Of a DNA stretch of 13,561 nucleotides, positions 1-6,948 are shown piece after piece (the first letter of the stretch is position 1; each line of letters starts with the position of its first letter). The notes beneath the pieces are model-generated. The model saw only the letters and a program-made list of their open reading frames with translations. It was not told the origin of the DNA and made no database searches. Source of the DNA: JAWLGW01 sp964569055 (GTDB lineage Bacteria > Planctomycetota > J058); the NCBI GenBank assembly GCA_964569055.1, contig CAZMSZ010000193.1:1-13561 (forward strand), in the 5' to 3' direction. Made by a program: the position numbers and the translations under genes.

Positions 1-1413
1 GACTTGTGACCCGTCGTCGCTCTCGCCGATCGCCCGGTCGAGCGAGATCGGGTGCTTGCTGATCTTCATGATCCGGCGGCACTCGGCCACCGGGATCTTG
101 AGCTCGGCCGCCAACTCCTCGAGCGTGGGCTCGCGCCCCATCTTCTGCAGCAGGCGCTTGTTGATGTTCCGCAGCTTCGACATGGTCTCGATCATGTGGA
201 CCGGGATGCGGATCGTGCGCGCCTGGTCGGCGATCGAGCGGGTGATCGCCTGCCGGATCCACCACGTCGCGTAGGTCGAGAACTTGTAGCCGCGGCGGTA
301 CTCGTACTTCTCGACCGCCTTCATGAGGCCGGTGTTCCCCTCCTGGATCAGGTCCAGGAACGACAGGCCGCGGTTGCGGTACTTCTTGGCGATCGAGACC
401 ACCAGGCGCAGGTTGCCGCCCGAGAGGTTGCGCTTGGCGCGCTCGTACGCCTCGAAGCGGCGCTCCATGAAGTACATCCGCTTGTCGAAGGTCGGCGGCA
501 GGCTGGCCTGCCAGGCGACCTGCGCCTTGCAGCGCTTGTTGCGGCAGCCCTCCTTGGGGCAGCGCGGCCGCGCCGCGCTCGCGCCGAGCGACGACTCGTA
601 GTCGAACTCCTCGCCGTACTTGTCCTCGAGCTCGCGCAGCTTGTCGGCCGCCCGCTTCGCCTCGGGGCCGCTGCCCTTCATCTGGCGCCGGTAGTACTTC
701 ATGTCGCGGTAGTCGTCGCGCATGACGTCGAGCCAGGGCCGGACCAGCTTGATCTGGATCCCGCACTCCTCGAGCAGCCAGGTGGCGCGGCGGCGCCGGA
801 CCTTGATCGCCTGCAGCAGCCGCTCGCGCTCCTTGGCGGGGAGCTTCTTCTCCCGCGCCCGCAGGTACATCTTGTAGGTCTCCTGGATCACGTTCTTGAC
901 CGTGTAGATCACCGGGTCGAGCCGCTTGGTCAGCTTGCTCTTGGTGGCGCCGGTCTCGTCGGTGCCCGGGATCTTGAGGGTGCGGTCGAACGCCAGCTCG
1001 TTGGCGATCACCTGCTCGAGCACCTTGACCCCGCGCTGGAGCATCTCGTGGTTCGAGATGAGCAGGTAGCGGAACCGCTTGCGGTAGACCTCGATCCGCT
1101 TGGCGAGCGTCAGCTCCTTCTCGCGCGAGAGGAGCGGGATCTCGCCCATCTGGGTCAGGTACATCCGGACGGGGTCGTCGATCTTCTCGTTGGCGTCCGA
1201 GAGCTCCTCGGCGAGCTCGGCCTCGAACTCCTCCTCGTCCTCGGGCCCGAAGTCCGCGAACTCGTCCTCGAGGTCCTCGGCGGTCTCGGGGCCGTCGAGG
1301 TCTTCCTCGTCCTCGGCCAGCTCCGACCCCTCCTCCTCGGGCAGCTCGGGTGCCTTCTCGTCGAACTCGGGCTCGGCGAGGTCGTCCGTGGCACGGCGCC
1401 GCTTGGCTTCCAT
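1..1413 (-). CDS. rpoD: RNA polymerase principal sigma factor (sigma-70/RpoD), 3' end cut by window edge
   Basis: The primary sigma factor directs core RNA polymerase to housekeeping promoters. 471 codons are visible; the end of region 3 and all of region 4 lie outside the window. In order: a strongly acidic N-terminus (about residues 5-75), region 1.2 beginning DPVRMYLTQMGEIPLL near residue 80, a non-conserved spacer of roughly 200 residues, then region 2 from about 325. Region 2 contains GGNLRLVVSIAKKY, FLDLIQEGNTGL and the -10-recognising YATWWIRQAITRSIADQ (W384, W385). Region 3 starts at about 400 (RIPVHMIETMSKL). An odd cluster, C285-x4-C290-x4-C295, sits in the spacer. The ATG start is supported by AGGAG at 1420-1424, six bases upstream. 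It lies 51 bp downstream of dnaG in the same direction, so co-transcription is likely. Family assignment is near certain; the Planctomycetota-like flavour is from memory. Confidence 0.97.
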   Translation of the reverse strand, partial: MEAKRRRATDDLAEPEFDEKAPELPEEEGSELAEDEEDLDGPETAEDLEDEFADFGPEDEEEFEAELAEELSDANEKIDDPVRMYLTQMGEIPLLSREKELTLAKRIEVYRKRFRYLLISNHEMLQRGVKVLEQVIANELAFDRTLKIPGTDETGATKSKLTKRLDPVIYTVKNVIQETYKMYLRAREKKLPAKERERLLQAIKVRRRRATWLLEECGIQIKLVRPWLDVMRDDYRDMKYYRRQMKGSGPEAKRAADKLRELEDKYGEEFDYESSLGASAARPRCPKEGCRNKRCKAQVAWQASLPPTFDKRMYFMERRFEAYERAKRNLSGGNLRLVVSIAKKYRNRGLSFLDLIQEGNTGLMKAVEKYEYRRGYKFSTYATWWIRQAITRSIADQARTIRIPVHMIETMSKLRNINKRLLQKMGREPTLEELAAELKIPVAECRRIMKISKHPISLDRAIGESDDGSQV

Positions 1414-1464
1414 CACGATCTCCTCTGTGTGCTCTCGGTATCGCTGCGCTCGGTCATGCGTCGG

Positions 1465-3321
1465 TCAGCGGGCCAGCTCGGCGCCGGCGGAGGCGCGCGC
1501 CTCGCTCGGCAGCTTGAGCTCCCTACTGACCTCGGCGTACTCGATCAGCAGCTTGTTCCTCGTGTCCCGGTCCTTGGCGGCCGCGATCTCCTGCTTCAGC
1601 AAGCGCTGCCGCTCGGCGAGCCGACGCTCGGCCAGGGCGGAGATGTCCCCCGAGGGGTCGTAACGCTTGCTCGGGTCGAAACGCCCGATGAGTCGCTCGC
1701 AAAGCGCGCGGTCCTCGGGCGCCTCGAGCCGGTCGAGCACGCGGGGCGGCTCGATCGGCCCTTCCTCCGCCGCGGCGAAGATCGCGGCCGCCACCCGCTG
1801 GGTGGCCCCCGGCGTGAAGTAGTGCGGTCCGGCGCCCTGCGCGCGGGCCTGCGCCGCGGCCTCCGGCTGGAACAGGAGGGCCTCGAGCACGTGCACCTCC
1901 TTCTCCGCGGCCGGTGGGCCAGGGGCGACGCGGGGGGGCTCCGCCGACCCATCGGAGGGGCGTCCGCGACCTCCCCCGCCGGCCCGCTCGGGGGCCTCGG
2001 CGCGCCGCGTGGCGGCCGCGTCCTGCCGCGCCTGCTTGGCCAGCTCGTCGCGCAGGACCTGCTCGGGGAGCCCGAACCGCTGGGCCACGTTGCCCAGCTC
2101 GCGGAACAGCCGGATCCGGTCGGGGATCCGCGCCAGCAGCTTGATCGCGGCGCGCACCGCCCGCTCCTGCCCGGCCGGCGAGGCGAGCGTGTAGCCGTCC
2201 AGGCTGCGGTCGATGATGAACGAGACCAGGTCATCCGCCTCGTCGAGGACCCGCGCCAGCAGCGCCGGGTCGCGCTGCACCGCCTCGTCGGGGTCGAGCC
2301 CGTCGGGGAGGCGCGCCACCTTGACCGTCAGCCCCTGCTCGCCGACCAGGTTGGCGAGCGCGCGCAGCGTGGCGCCCGCCCCCGCCTCGTCGCCGTCGAA
2401 CAGGAGCACCACCTCGTCCACGTATCGGCGCGCGAGGCGAGCCTGCTCCAGGGTGAACGCGGTGCCGAGCGCCGCCACGAACTCGGGGTGGCCGGCCTGG
2501 TGGGGCACGACCACGTCCATGTAGCCCTCGACCACCACCAGCCGCTTCGGCCGCGCCTTGCGGGCGGCGTCCAGCCCGTACAGCAGCTTGCGCTTCTCGT
2601 ACAGGTCCGGCACCTCCGGCGAGTTCATGTACTTGCGCTCGTCGTCGCCGAGCGTCCGCCCGCCGAACGCGACCGGCCGCCCCTGCTCGTCGCGGATCGG
2701 GAACATGAGCCGGTCGCGGAAGAAGGCGTAGGGCCGCCGCCCGTCGCGCCCAGGGCGCATCAGGCCGAGCTCGAGCAGGACGTCATTACTGATGTCGCGC
2801 GCGCGCGCGACGTCCTGCAGGGCGTCCCACTCGGGCGGGGCGACGCCGAGCCCGAACGCGCGCGCCGTCTCGGGCTGGATCCCGCGCCGCTCGAGGTACT
2901 CGCGCCCGCGGCGCCCGGCGGGCGTGTCGGAGGCGAGCACGCCGGCGAAGAACTCGGCCACGATGGCGGTCGCGCGCAGCAGCGCCGCCCGGCGCGCGTC
3001 GCGCGCGCGCTCCTGCGGGCTAGCGGCCTCGATCTCCACGCCCGCCCGCTCGGCGAGGCGGCGCAGGGCGTCGCCGAAGCGCAGCCCTTCGAGCTCGGCG
3101 ACGAACTTGAACACATCGCCGCCCTTGCCGCAGCCGAAGCACTTGAACACGCCCTTGGCCGCGAGCACGTGAAACGACGCCGACCGCTCCTCGTGGAACG
3201 GGCAGCGGCCCCAGAAATCGCCGGGGCCGCGCTGTTGCAGCGTCACGTACTCCGACACCAGCGCGACCATGTCGATCCGCTCCCGGATGCGTTCCTTGGT
3301 CGTGTCGGAGACTCGGCCCAA
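1465..3321 (-). CDS. dnaG: DNA primase DnaG
   Basis: Synthesises RNA primers at the replication fork and works with the replicative helicase. The product is 618 aa, normal for the family. The N-terminal zinc-binding domain has C40-P-F-H43 and C61-F-G-C64. The catalytic core has FRDRLMFPI (201-209) and FGGR (219-222). The TOPRIM metal site is visible as EGYMD (E265-D269) and DGDEAG (D309, D311). A Gly/Pro-rich linker at about 445-475 leads to a C-terminal helicase-interaction region of lower conservation. The start is taken as TTG at 3319-3321: the frame has a stop (TAA) 12 codons upstream and no ATG or GTG between, and starting at the next Met (M18) would cut into the conserved N-terminus. 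Only a weak GGTGGGG lies upstream of the TTG. rpoD follows 51 bp downstream and rsmA precedes it by 98 bp. The dnaG-rpoD adjacency recalls the classical macromolecular-synthesis operon. Confidence 0.97.
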   Translation of the reverse strand: MGRVSDTTKERIRERIDMVALVSEYVTLQQRGPGDFWGRCPFHEERSASFHVLAAKGVFKCFGCGKGGDVFKFVAELEGLRFGDALRRLAERAGVEIEAASPQERARDARRAALLRATAIVAEFFAGVLASDTPAGRRGREYLERRGIQPETARAFGLGVAPPEWDALQDVARARDISNDVLLELGLMRPGRDGRRPYAFFRDRLMFPIRDEQGRPVAFGGRTLGDDERKYMNSPEVPDLYEKRKLLYGLDAARKARPKRLVVVEGYMDVVVPHQAGHPEFVAALGTAFTLEQARLARRYVDEVVLLFDGDEAGAGATLRALANLVGEQGLTVKVARLPDGLDPDEAVQRDPALLARVLDEADDLVSFIIDRSLDGYTLASPAGQERAVRAAIKLLARIPDRIRLFRELGNVAQRFGLPEQVLRDELAKQARQDAAATRRAEAPERAGGGGRGRPSDGSAEPPRVAPGPPAAEKEVHVLEALLFQPEAAAQARAQGAGPHYFTPGATQRVAAAIFAAAEEGPIEPPRVLDRLEAPEDRALCERLIGRFDPSKRYDPSGDISALAERRLAERQRLLKQEIAAAKDRDTRNKLLIEYAEVSRELKLPSEARASAGAELAR

Positions 3322-3356
3322 GCCCCACCCGCTCGGCTGGGAACGCGGCGAAAGGG

Positions 3357-3387
3357 GTTATATACGCGCGGTGCGTCACCCGCGCAA
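3357..3387 (-). promoter_or_regulatory. Candidate sigma-70-type promoter for dnaG-rpoD
   Basis: Reading the minus strand, TTGCGC (3382-3387) is followed 17 bp later by TATATA (3359-3364). The overlapping TATAAC (3357-3362) would give a 19-bp spacer. This AT stretch stands out in otherwise GC-saturated DNA. Transcription would begin near 3350, leaving a leader of about 30 nt before the TTG start of dnaG. The match is by eye only; the -35 agrees with consensus at only three positions. Confidence 0.45.
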
Positions 3388-3419
3388 GGATTGGGCGGAA
3401 TCTACCCGCGTAAGTCCTT

Positions 3420-4292
3420 CTAGCTCTGTGTGTTCTCGCGCCAGGCCAGGAGCGCGCGAAAGCCATCCAGATCGAGCTCCTCGGGGCGTCGCCCCGGATC
3501 GGCCGCGCCGGCGGCGAGGGCGCGCTCCACCCACGCCAGCCCCGGCGCGCTCTTCGCCGCCAGGCGCGCCGCCTTCGCCAGGGTCTTGCGCCGATAGTTG
3601 AACAGCGCGCGCACCAGCTCGCTCAGCGCCGCGAACCCATCGTGGCGGCCCTCACGCGGGACGAAGCGCACCACGGCCGACGTGACCTTGGGCCGCGGGA
3701 AGAACACCTCGGGCGGGACCTTGCGGAGCAGGCGCACCTCGCGCGCGAGCGCGGCGCACAGCACCGACACGGCGCCGTACGCCTCGTCGCCGGGCCCGGC
3801 CGCGAACCGCTCGGCCGCCTCGAGCTGGACCATCACCACCATTCGCTCGAGGGGCAGCGGCGCCGCGAGGAGGAGCACCACCAGCGAGGTCGCCACGCTG
3901 TAGGGCAGGTTGGCCACGATCCGCAGCCGGCGTCCGCCGGCCAGCCGCTCGGCGAGGGCCTCGAGCACCAGCGGGTTGAGCTGGTTCTTGCCCGCGAGCG
4001 CGTCGGCCTCGAGCAGCGTCAGCCTCTCGGGCGCGGGCACCTGCGCGCGCGTGAGCGCGGCCACGCGCGGGTCGAGCTCGACGCCGATCACGTGGTGCGC
4101 CAGCTTCACCAGGCGCGAGGTCAGGATCCCGGGTCCGGTGCCGATCTCGAGCACCACGTCCTCGGGGCCGACCTCGCCCGCCCGCGCGATCGCGTCCGCC
4201 AGCGGCTCCTCGATCAGGAAGTTCTGACCGCTCGAGCGGCGCGGCTGGATCCCGGCCTGCGCCAGCAAGGCGCGCAGCTCCTCGCGCCTCAC
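3420..4292 (-). CDS. rsmA: 16S rRNA (adenine(1518)-N6/adenine(1519)-N6)-dimethyltransferase
   Basis: KsgA/RsmA uses S-adenosylmethionine to dimethylate two adjacent adenines in the 3' terminal hairpin of 16S rRNA during 30S maturation. The 290-aa length suits the family. Visible signatures are QNFL (23-26), SAM-binding motif I EIGTGPG (49-55), acidic E72 in GVELDP, the catalytic NLPY (128-131), FFPRPKVTSAV (197-207) and FNYRRKTL (231-238). The segment usually read as MVQKE is MVQLE here (154-158), a small departure. The start is GTG at 4290-4292, overlapping the stop of the upstream membrane-protein gene by 4 nt as GTGA, which implies translational coupling. No separate strong Shine-Dalgarno sequence is visible. 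dnaG follows after 98 bp. Confidence 0.96.
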   Translation of the reverse strand: MRREELRALLAQAGIQPRRSSGQNFLIEEPLADAIARAGEVGPEDVVLEIGTGPGILTSRLVKLAHHVIGVELDPRVAALTRAQVPAPERLTLLEADALAGKNQLNPLVLEALAERLAGGRRLRIVANLPYSVATSLVVLLLAAPLPLERMVVMVQLEAAERFAAGPGDEAYGAVSVLCAALAREVRLLRKVPPEVFFPRPKVTSAVVRFVPREGRHDGFAALSELVRALFNYRRKTLAKAARLAAKSAPGLAWVERALAAGAADPGRRPEELDLDGFRALLAWRENTQS

Positions 4293-4717
4293 GGCTCGCG
4301 CTCGCCGTCCTCGCCCGGCGCCGGGCCGAACAGGCGATACAACCCGTAGGCGATCAGGCCGAGCACCGCGACCGAGAGCGCGATCGAGAGCAGCGGCTCG
4401 ATCACCAGCCGCCAGGCCGCGACGATCGCCACGATCCCGCCCGCCGCGAGGGCGAGCTTGGCCGGCAGCGGGAGCGCGCGGGCCTGCTCGGCCTTGCCAT
4501 CGAGCGCCTCGAGCCCGCGGCGCAGGTCGCGCACGCGCCGGACCGCCTCGTCCGCCTGCGCCAGCCCCTCGGGCCAGGGCACCGACGGGAGCGTGTCGGC
4601 GCCCTCGCCGCCGGCCTGGGGCGCCGCCTCGAGCTCCTCGGCGCGCGCCCGCTCCCGCGCGGCGAGCTCGCGGCGCGCCTCCTCCTGGAGCTTGGCCAGC
4701 TCGGCGTCGAGGTCCAT
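4289..4717 (-). CDS. Small membrane protein with N-terminal coiled coil, unknown function
   Basis: A 142-aa protein I do not recognise. Residues 1-32 are a charged, Ala/Glu/Arg-rich helix likely to form a coiled coil. A Gly/Pro-containing linker (33-55) and a second charged helix (53-82) follow. Two hydrophobic segments at about 87-106 and 109-130 look like a membrane hairpin, and the short tail is acidic. Both ends would then lie on the same side, most simply the cytoplasm. It starts at ATG without a clear Shine-Dalgarno sequence but with TACACT eight bases upstream. Its stop overlaps the rsmA start by 4 nt, so the two are probably translated together. The gene is convincing from its coupling and codon pattern; no function can be assigned. 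Confidence 0.8.
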   Translation of the reverse strand: MDLDAELAKLQEEARRELAARERARAEELEAAPQAGGEGADTLPSVPWPEGLAQADEAVRRVRDLRRGLEALDGKAEQARALPLPAKLALAAGGIVAIVAAWRLVIEPLLSIALSVAVLGLIAYGLYRLFGPAPGEDGEREP

Positions 4718-4725
4718 AGGCCCGC

Positions 4726-4731
4726 AGTGTA
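4726..4731 (-). promoter_or_regulatory. -10-like TACACT very close to start codon (possible leaderless promoter)
   Basis: On the minus strand TACACT is followed by eight bases and then the ATG of the small membrane protein. If it acts as a -10 element, transcription would begin only one or two bases before the ATG, giving an essentially leaderless message for the membrane protein-rsmA pair. No good -35 is seen 17 bp upstream. The gene lacks an obvious ribosome binding site, which fits this idea but does not prove it. Confidence 0.3.
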
Positions 4732-4767
4732 CTCGGCGAGACGCCCCCCGGAGGTTCGCCGCCGAGT
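4731..4767 (-). terminator. Inverted repeat after lipoprotein gene, candidate hairpin terminator
   Basis: ACTCGGCG (4731-4738) and CGCCGAGT (4760-4767) are perfect 8-bp complements with a 21-nt loop. The loop contains a C/G run that could add an inner stem. The hairpin begins at the stop codon of the minus-strand lipoprotein gene and ends at the TACACT element of the next gene. There is no T tract, so it is not a classical intrinsic terminator, but it may end or slow read-through between the two units. Confidence 0.35.
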
Positions 4768-5971
4768 CACTGCGCGCGGTCGTACAGCCTGGGCTTGCCC
4801 CCGCCGCTCGGGGTCAGCATGAGGTTGCTGCCGGTGCACTCGTAGCTGAACTCGCCCACGCTGCCGTCGTCCCAGCGCATCCAGAGCGTCTTCTCGTCGG
4901 CGCTCCAGCGGCCGTGGTCGGCGTCGCCCTCGCCGCTGTCGACCGCGGTCGAGCCGGTCGGGTTGCCGCCCATGTCGGTGTGCGTGCTACTCGCGAGGAG
5001 GCGGCTGCTCATGACGCACACCCCGTCCGCGCGCAACGTCAGGTACGTGACCGAGGTGCTCCCGAAGTCGCCCGACGAGTAGTGGCGCTCGGCGCGCCAG
5101 GCGCCCACCAGCCGCGGCTGGAGCTGCTGCGCGCCCATGGTGAAGGTGGAGACCAGCTGCTGGACCACGGGGTCGCGCGCCGCGATCCGGCCGACCTCGC
5201 CCACGGCCACGGCGAGCAGCCCCGTGTCTCGCAGGATCTTGAGGTACACGCGCGCCCGCACCTTCACGCCGGCGGGGCTGGTGCCCTCGAAGGTATGCGC
5301 CGCCACCGGGTCGCCCAGGGTCAGCCGCTCGGGCTCGCCCGCCTGGGCGAGGTGCGGGAACATTCGGCCGATCTGCGCCGCCACGAACTGGACCGCGCGC
5401 GGGTCCGAGGGGTCGCTCACGCCCTCGGCCGGCACGCCCACCAAGAAGAACGCCTCGAGCGGCTGCCCGTCCTGGAGCGCCTGGTCGGGCGGCGTGAGCA
5501 GCACCACGCCCTCGCTCTCCTTGGCGGTCCAGCCCGGCGGGTAGCGGAACGCGACGCCGATCGCGTGGCGCCAGCTCGGCCAGTCGGCGGTGGAGGCGGC
5601 GGGGCTCACGGGGCGCTCCTCGGGCCGACCCGGCGCGGGCGGTTGGCTCTGCGCCGCCGGCGCGACCGGCGTCGGCGCCGCGGGCGCGGNNNNNNNNNNN
5701 NNNNNNNNNNNNNNNNNNNNNNNNNNNNNNNNNNNNNNNNNNNNNNNNNNNNNNNNNNNNNNNNNNNNNNNNNNNNNNNNNNNNNNNNNTAGCCCGCGTC
5801 CGCGCGCTCGAGCGACAGCGTGAGCCCGTCGCCCGAGGCCTCGCCGACCCAGGGGTCGGCGTCCTTGGCCAGCGGGTTGGCCGCAGGCTGGCCGGCGGGC
5901 CCGGCCCCCGGGCAGCCGAGCAGGGCCAGCAGCAGCGGGAGCGGGAGCAGCGGCGACGCGGTGCGAAGCAT
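4767..5971 (-). CDS. Predicted lipoprotein with PsbP/Mog1-like and lipocalin-like parts, interrupted by assembly gap
   Basis: Unknown function. The N-terminal piece (60 codons, 5971-5790) starts MLRTASPLLPLPLLLALLGC, a lipoprotein signal peptide with lipidated C20. DPWVGEASGDGLTLSLERAD follows, resembling the first strands of a beta-rich secreted domain. Beyond the gap, 307 further codons include the stop. A Pro/Ala-rich linker leads to about 130 residues beginning WRHAIGVAFRYPPGWTAKES, a PsbP/Mog1-like pattern by eye. The final ~110 residues begin LVGAWRAERHYSS and include GRWSADEKTLWMRWDDG, a lipocalin-like beta pattern. The two pieces are in different frames across the 100 N. If they are one gene, the real gap must be 2 modulo 3 in length. 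Shine-Dalgarno GAGGG (5980-5984) lies eight bases before the ATG. It follows another lipoprotein gene by 62 bp and is probably in its operon. Confidence 0.7.
5690..5789. other. Assembly gap, exactly 100 N
   Basis: A run of exactly 100 undetermined bases, a conventional placeholder for unknown length. It falls inside the lipoprotein gene and shifts its apparent reading frame. The flanks encode an acidic/Gly-rich end on one side and an Ala/Pro-rich low-complexity linker on the other, a plausible cause of assembly failure. Confidence 0.98.
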
Positions 5972-6033
5972 GAGGCGAGCCCTCGCGAATCGCCCGGATC
6001 ATGCCCGGGCCGCCGCAGCCTGTCGACGGGCGC

Positions 6034-6834
6034 TCAGCCGCCCGCGAACGCGGGCGCGGGTCGAGCGCGCTCGGCGGCGGCGCGGGCCTCGAGGGCCGCG
6101 CGGATCGCGCGCGCCGGACAGCGCGCGGCGAGCTCGCGCCAGGCGAGCTCGCGCGCCTCGGGTGCGGCCGGGAGCGTGCCCGCGGCCAGGCGGAGCTGGT
6201 CCTCCACCGCGAGCACCAGCCGCGCCTCCACCTCGGGCCGCGCGGGCTCGTGCAGCCGGACCACGAGGTCGCCCGCCCCGCGCACCAGGGCCTCGCGCGC
6301 CAGCGCGCCGGCGTCGATCGCCACCACCCCGAGGGGGCCGGCGCGCAGCCGGCGCGGCAGCTCGCCCGGCAGCTCCAGCACCACCTCCGCCCCTTCGGGC
6401 AGACGCTCGCGCCGCTCGCGGGTGGTGTCGCGCACCTCGGGCGCCGGGTCGATCGCCGCGATCGCGCCGCGCAGCGCCTCGACCGGGGCGCTCCACAGCA
6501 GCCCGAGCGCGTCGTAGGCGAGGTTGAAGGGGAGGGTCAGCGCGAAGTCGAGGGCGTCGCCGGAGCGGGCCTCCGCGGCCAGCGCCGACTCGAACCGGTG
6601 GCGCGCGGTCCGCTTCACCCGGGTGGTCTCGCGGACGCGCTCGGTCAGCCTGCGCGCGAGCGCGACGCGCAGCTCGCCGCTCGAGAGCGCGCGCCCGGTC
6701 GCCTCGAAGCCGCTCACCGTCTGGCGCACGGGGCCGCGCTCGACCGTCTCGCGCGACTCGATCTCGTAGGACATGCAGCCAGTGGCCGCGCACGCCGCGA
6801 GCGCGGCGGCGGCGAGGAGCACACGGTCGATCAA
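6034..6834 (-). CDS. Predicted lipoprotein, unknown function
   Basis: A 266-aa protein I do not recognise. With the TTG start at 6832-6834 it begins MIDRVLLAAAALAAC, a short positively charged N-region and a hydrophobic core ending in an LAAC lipobox (C15). A second candidate is ATGC (C20). The mature part has charged stretches, a hydrophobic segment near residues 95-115 (FALTLPFNLAYDALGLLW) and Arg/Ala-rich ends. The purine-rich GGGGGAGGGA at 6846-6855, ending 11 bases upstream, favours TTG. A GTG at 6820-6822 is an alternative but is too far from that site. The frame stays open well upstream into the kinase region, but that part is antisense shadow. It is transcribed divergently from the Ser/Thr kinase and is followed after 62 bp by the second lipoprotein gene. 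Confidence 0.7.
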   Translation of the reverse strand: MIDRVLLAAAALAACAATGCMSYEIESRETVERGPVRQTVSGFEATGRALSSGELRVALARRLTERVRETTRVKRTARHRFESALAAEARSGDALDFALTLPFNLAYDALGLLWSAPVEALRGAIAAIDPAPEVRDTTRERRERLPEGAEVVLELPGELPRRLRAGPLGVVAIDAGALAREALVRGAGDLVVRLHEPARPEVEARLVLAVEDQLRLAAGTLPAAPEARELAWRELAARCPARAIRAALEARAAAERARPAPAFAGG

Positions 6835-6866
6835 GCCCAGAGCCGTCCCTCCCCCGCAGGCCCCGC

Positions 6867-6895
6867 ATTGCACCGGACGCGAGGGCGATCGCCAA
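6867..6895 (-). promoter_or_regulatory. Candidate promoter for the lipoprotein pair
   Basis: On the minus strand TTGGCG (6890-6895), a 17-bp spacer and TGCAAT (6867-6872) form a plausible sigma-70-type promoter. Transcription would start near 6860, giving a leader of about 26 nt that contains the GGGGGAGGGA ribosome binding site. The -35 overlaps the GGCGATCGCC palindrome, so a repressor there could block it. By-eye match only. Confidence 0.35.
6884..6893. promoter_or_regulatory. 10-bp palindrome GGCGATCGCC, possible operator
   Basis: A perfect palindrome in the middle of the divergent intergenic region, overlapping the -35 of the minus-strand candidate promoter and about 20 bp before the -35 of the plus-strand one. 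Its position suits a shared operator. However, GCGATCGC-type palindromes are expected fairly often at this GC content, and a similar CGCGATCGCG occurs inside coding sequence near 6464-6473. Confidence 0.25.
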
Positions 6896-6912
6896 GCGAG
6901 ATTTGCGGCCGC

Positions 6913-6942
6913 TTGCGCCGCCCGCGCCCCGCTGCCGACAAT
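6913..6942 (+). promoter_or_regulatory. Candidate promoter giving a leaderless kinase mRNA
   Basis: TTGCGC (6913-6918), an 18-bp spacer and GACAAT (6937-6942) precede the GTG start at 6949 by only six bases, and no Shine-Dalgarno sequence is present. The same -35 hexamer is proposed for dnaG. If real, the message begins at or next to the start codon. The -10 lacks the usual first T, so support is modest. Confidence 0.3.
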
Positions 6943-6948
6943 GCCCGC

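Noticed and set aside
35..46. Any idea that the kinase is inactive because its first P-loop glycine is Ala (LAQGGMG)
   Set aside because: Ala at this place is common in bacterial kinases of this type, and all catalytic residues (K58, E77, D152, N157, D171) are present. The coordinates given here are residue numbers of the kinase.
2796..2809. A (CG)7 run within dnaG, potential Z-DNA
   Set aside because: It encodes an ordinary Arg/Ala stretch of primase in extremely GC-rich DNA, so it is expected by composition.
52..3423. An open frame of over 1100 codons on the plus strand opposite rpoD and dnaG
   Set aside because: Its amino acids are a Leu/Arg/Val/Gly-rich mirror of strongly GC3-biased genes on the other strand, with no family motifs; it is an antisense shadow.
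6001..6948. Extension of the kinase frame about 316 codons upstream
   Set aside because: It overlaps the whole lipoprotein gene on the other strand and encodes an Arg-rich shadow; the kinase domain begins just after GTG 6949.
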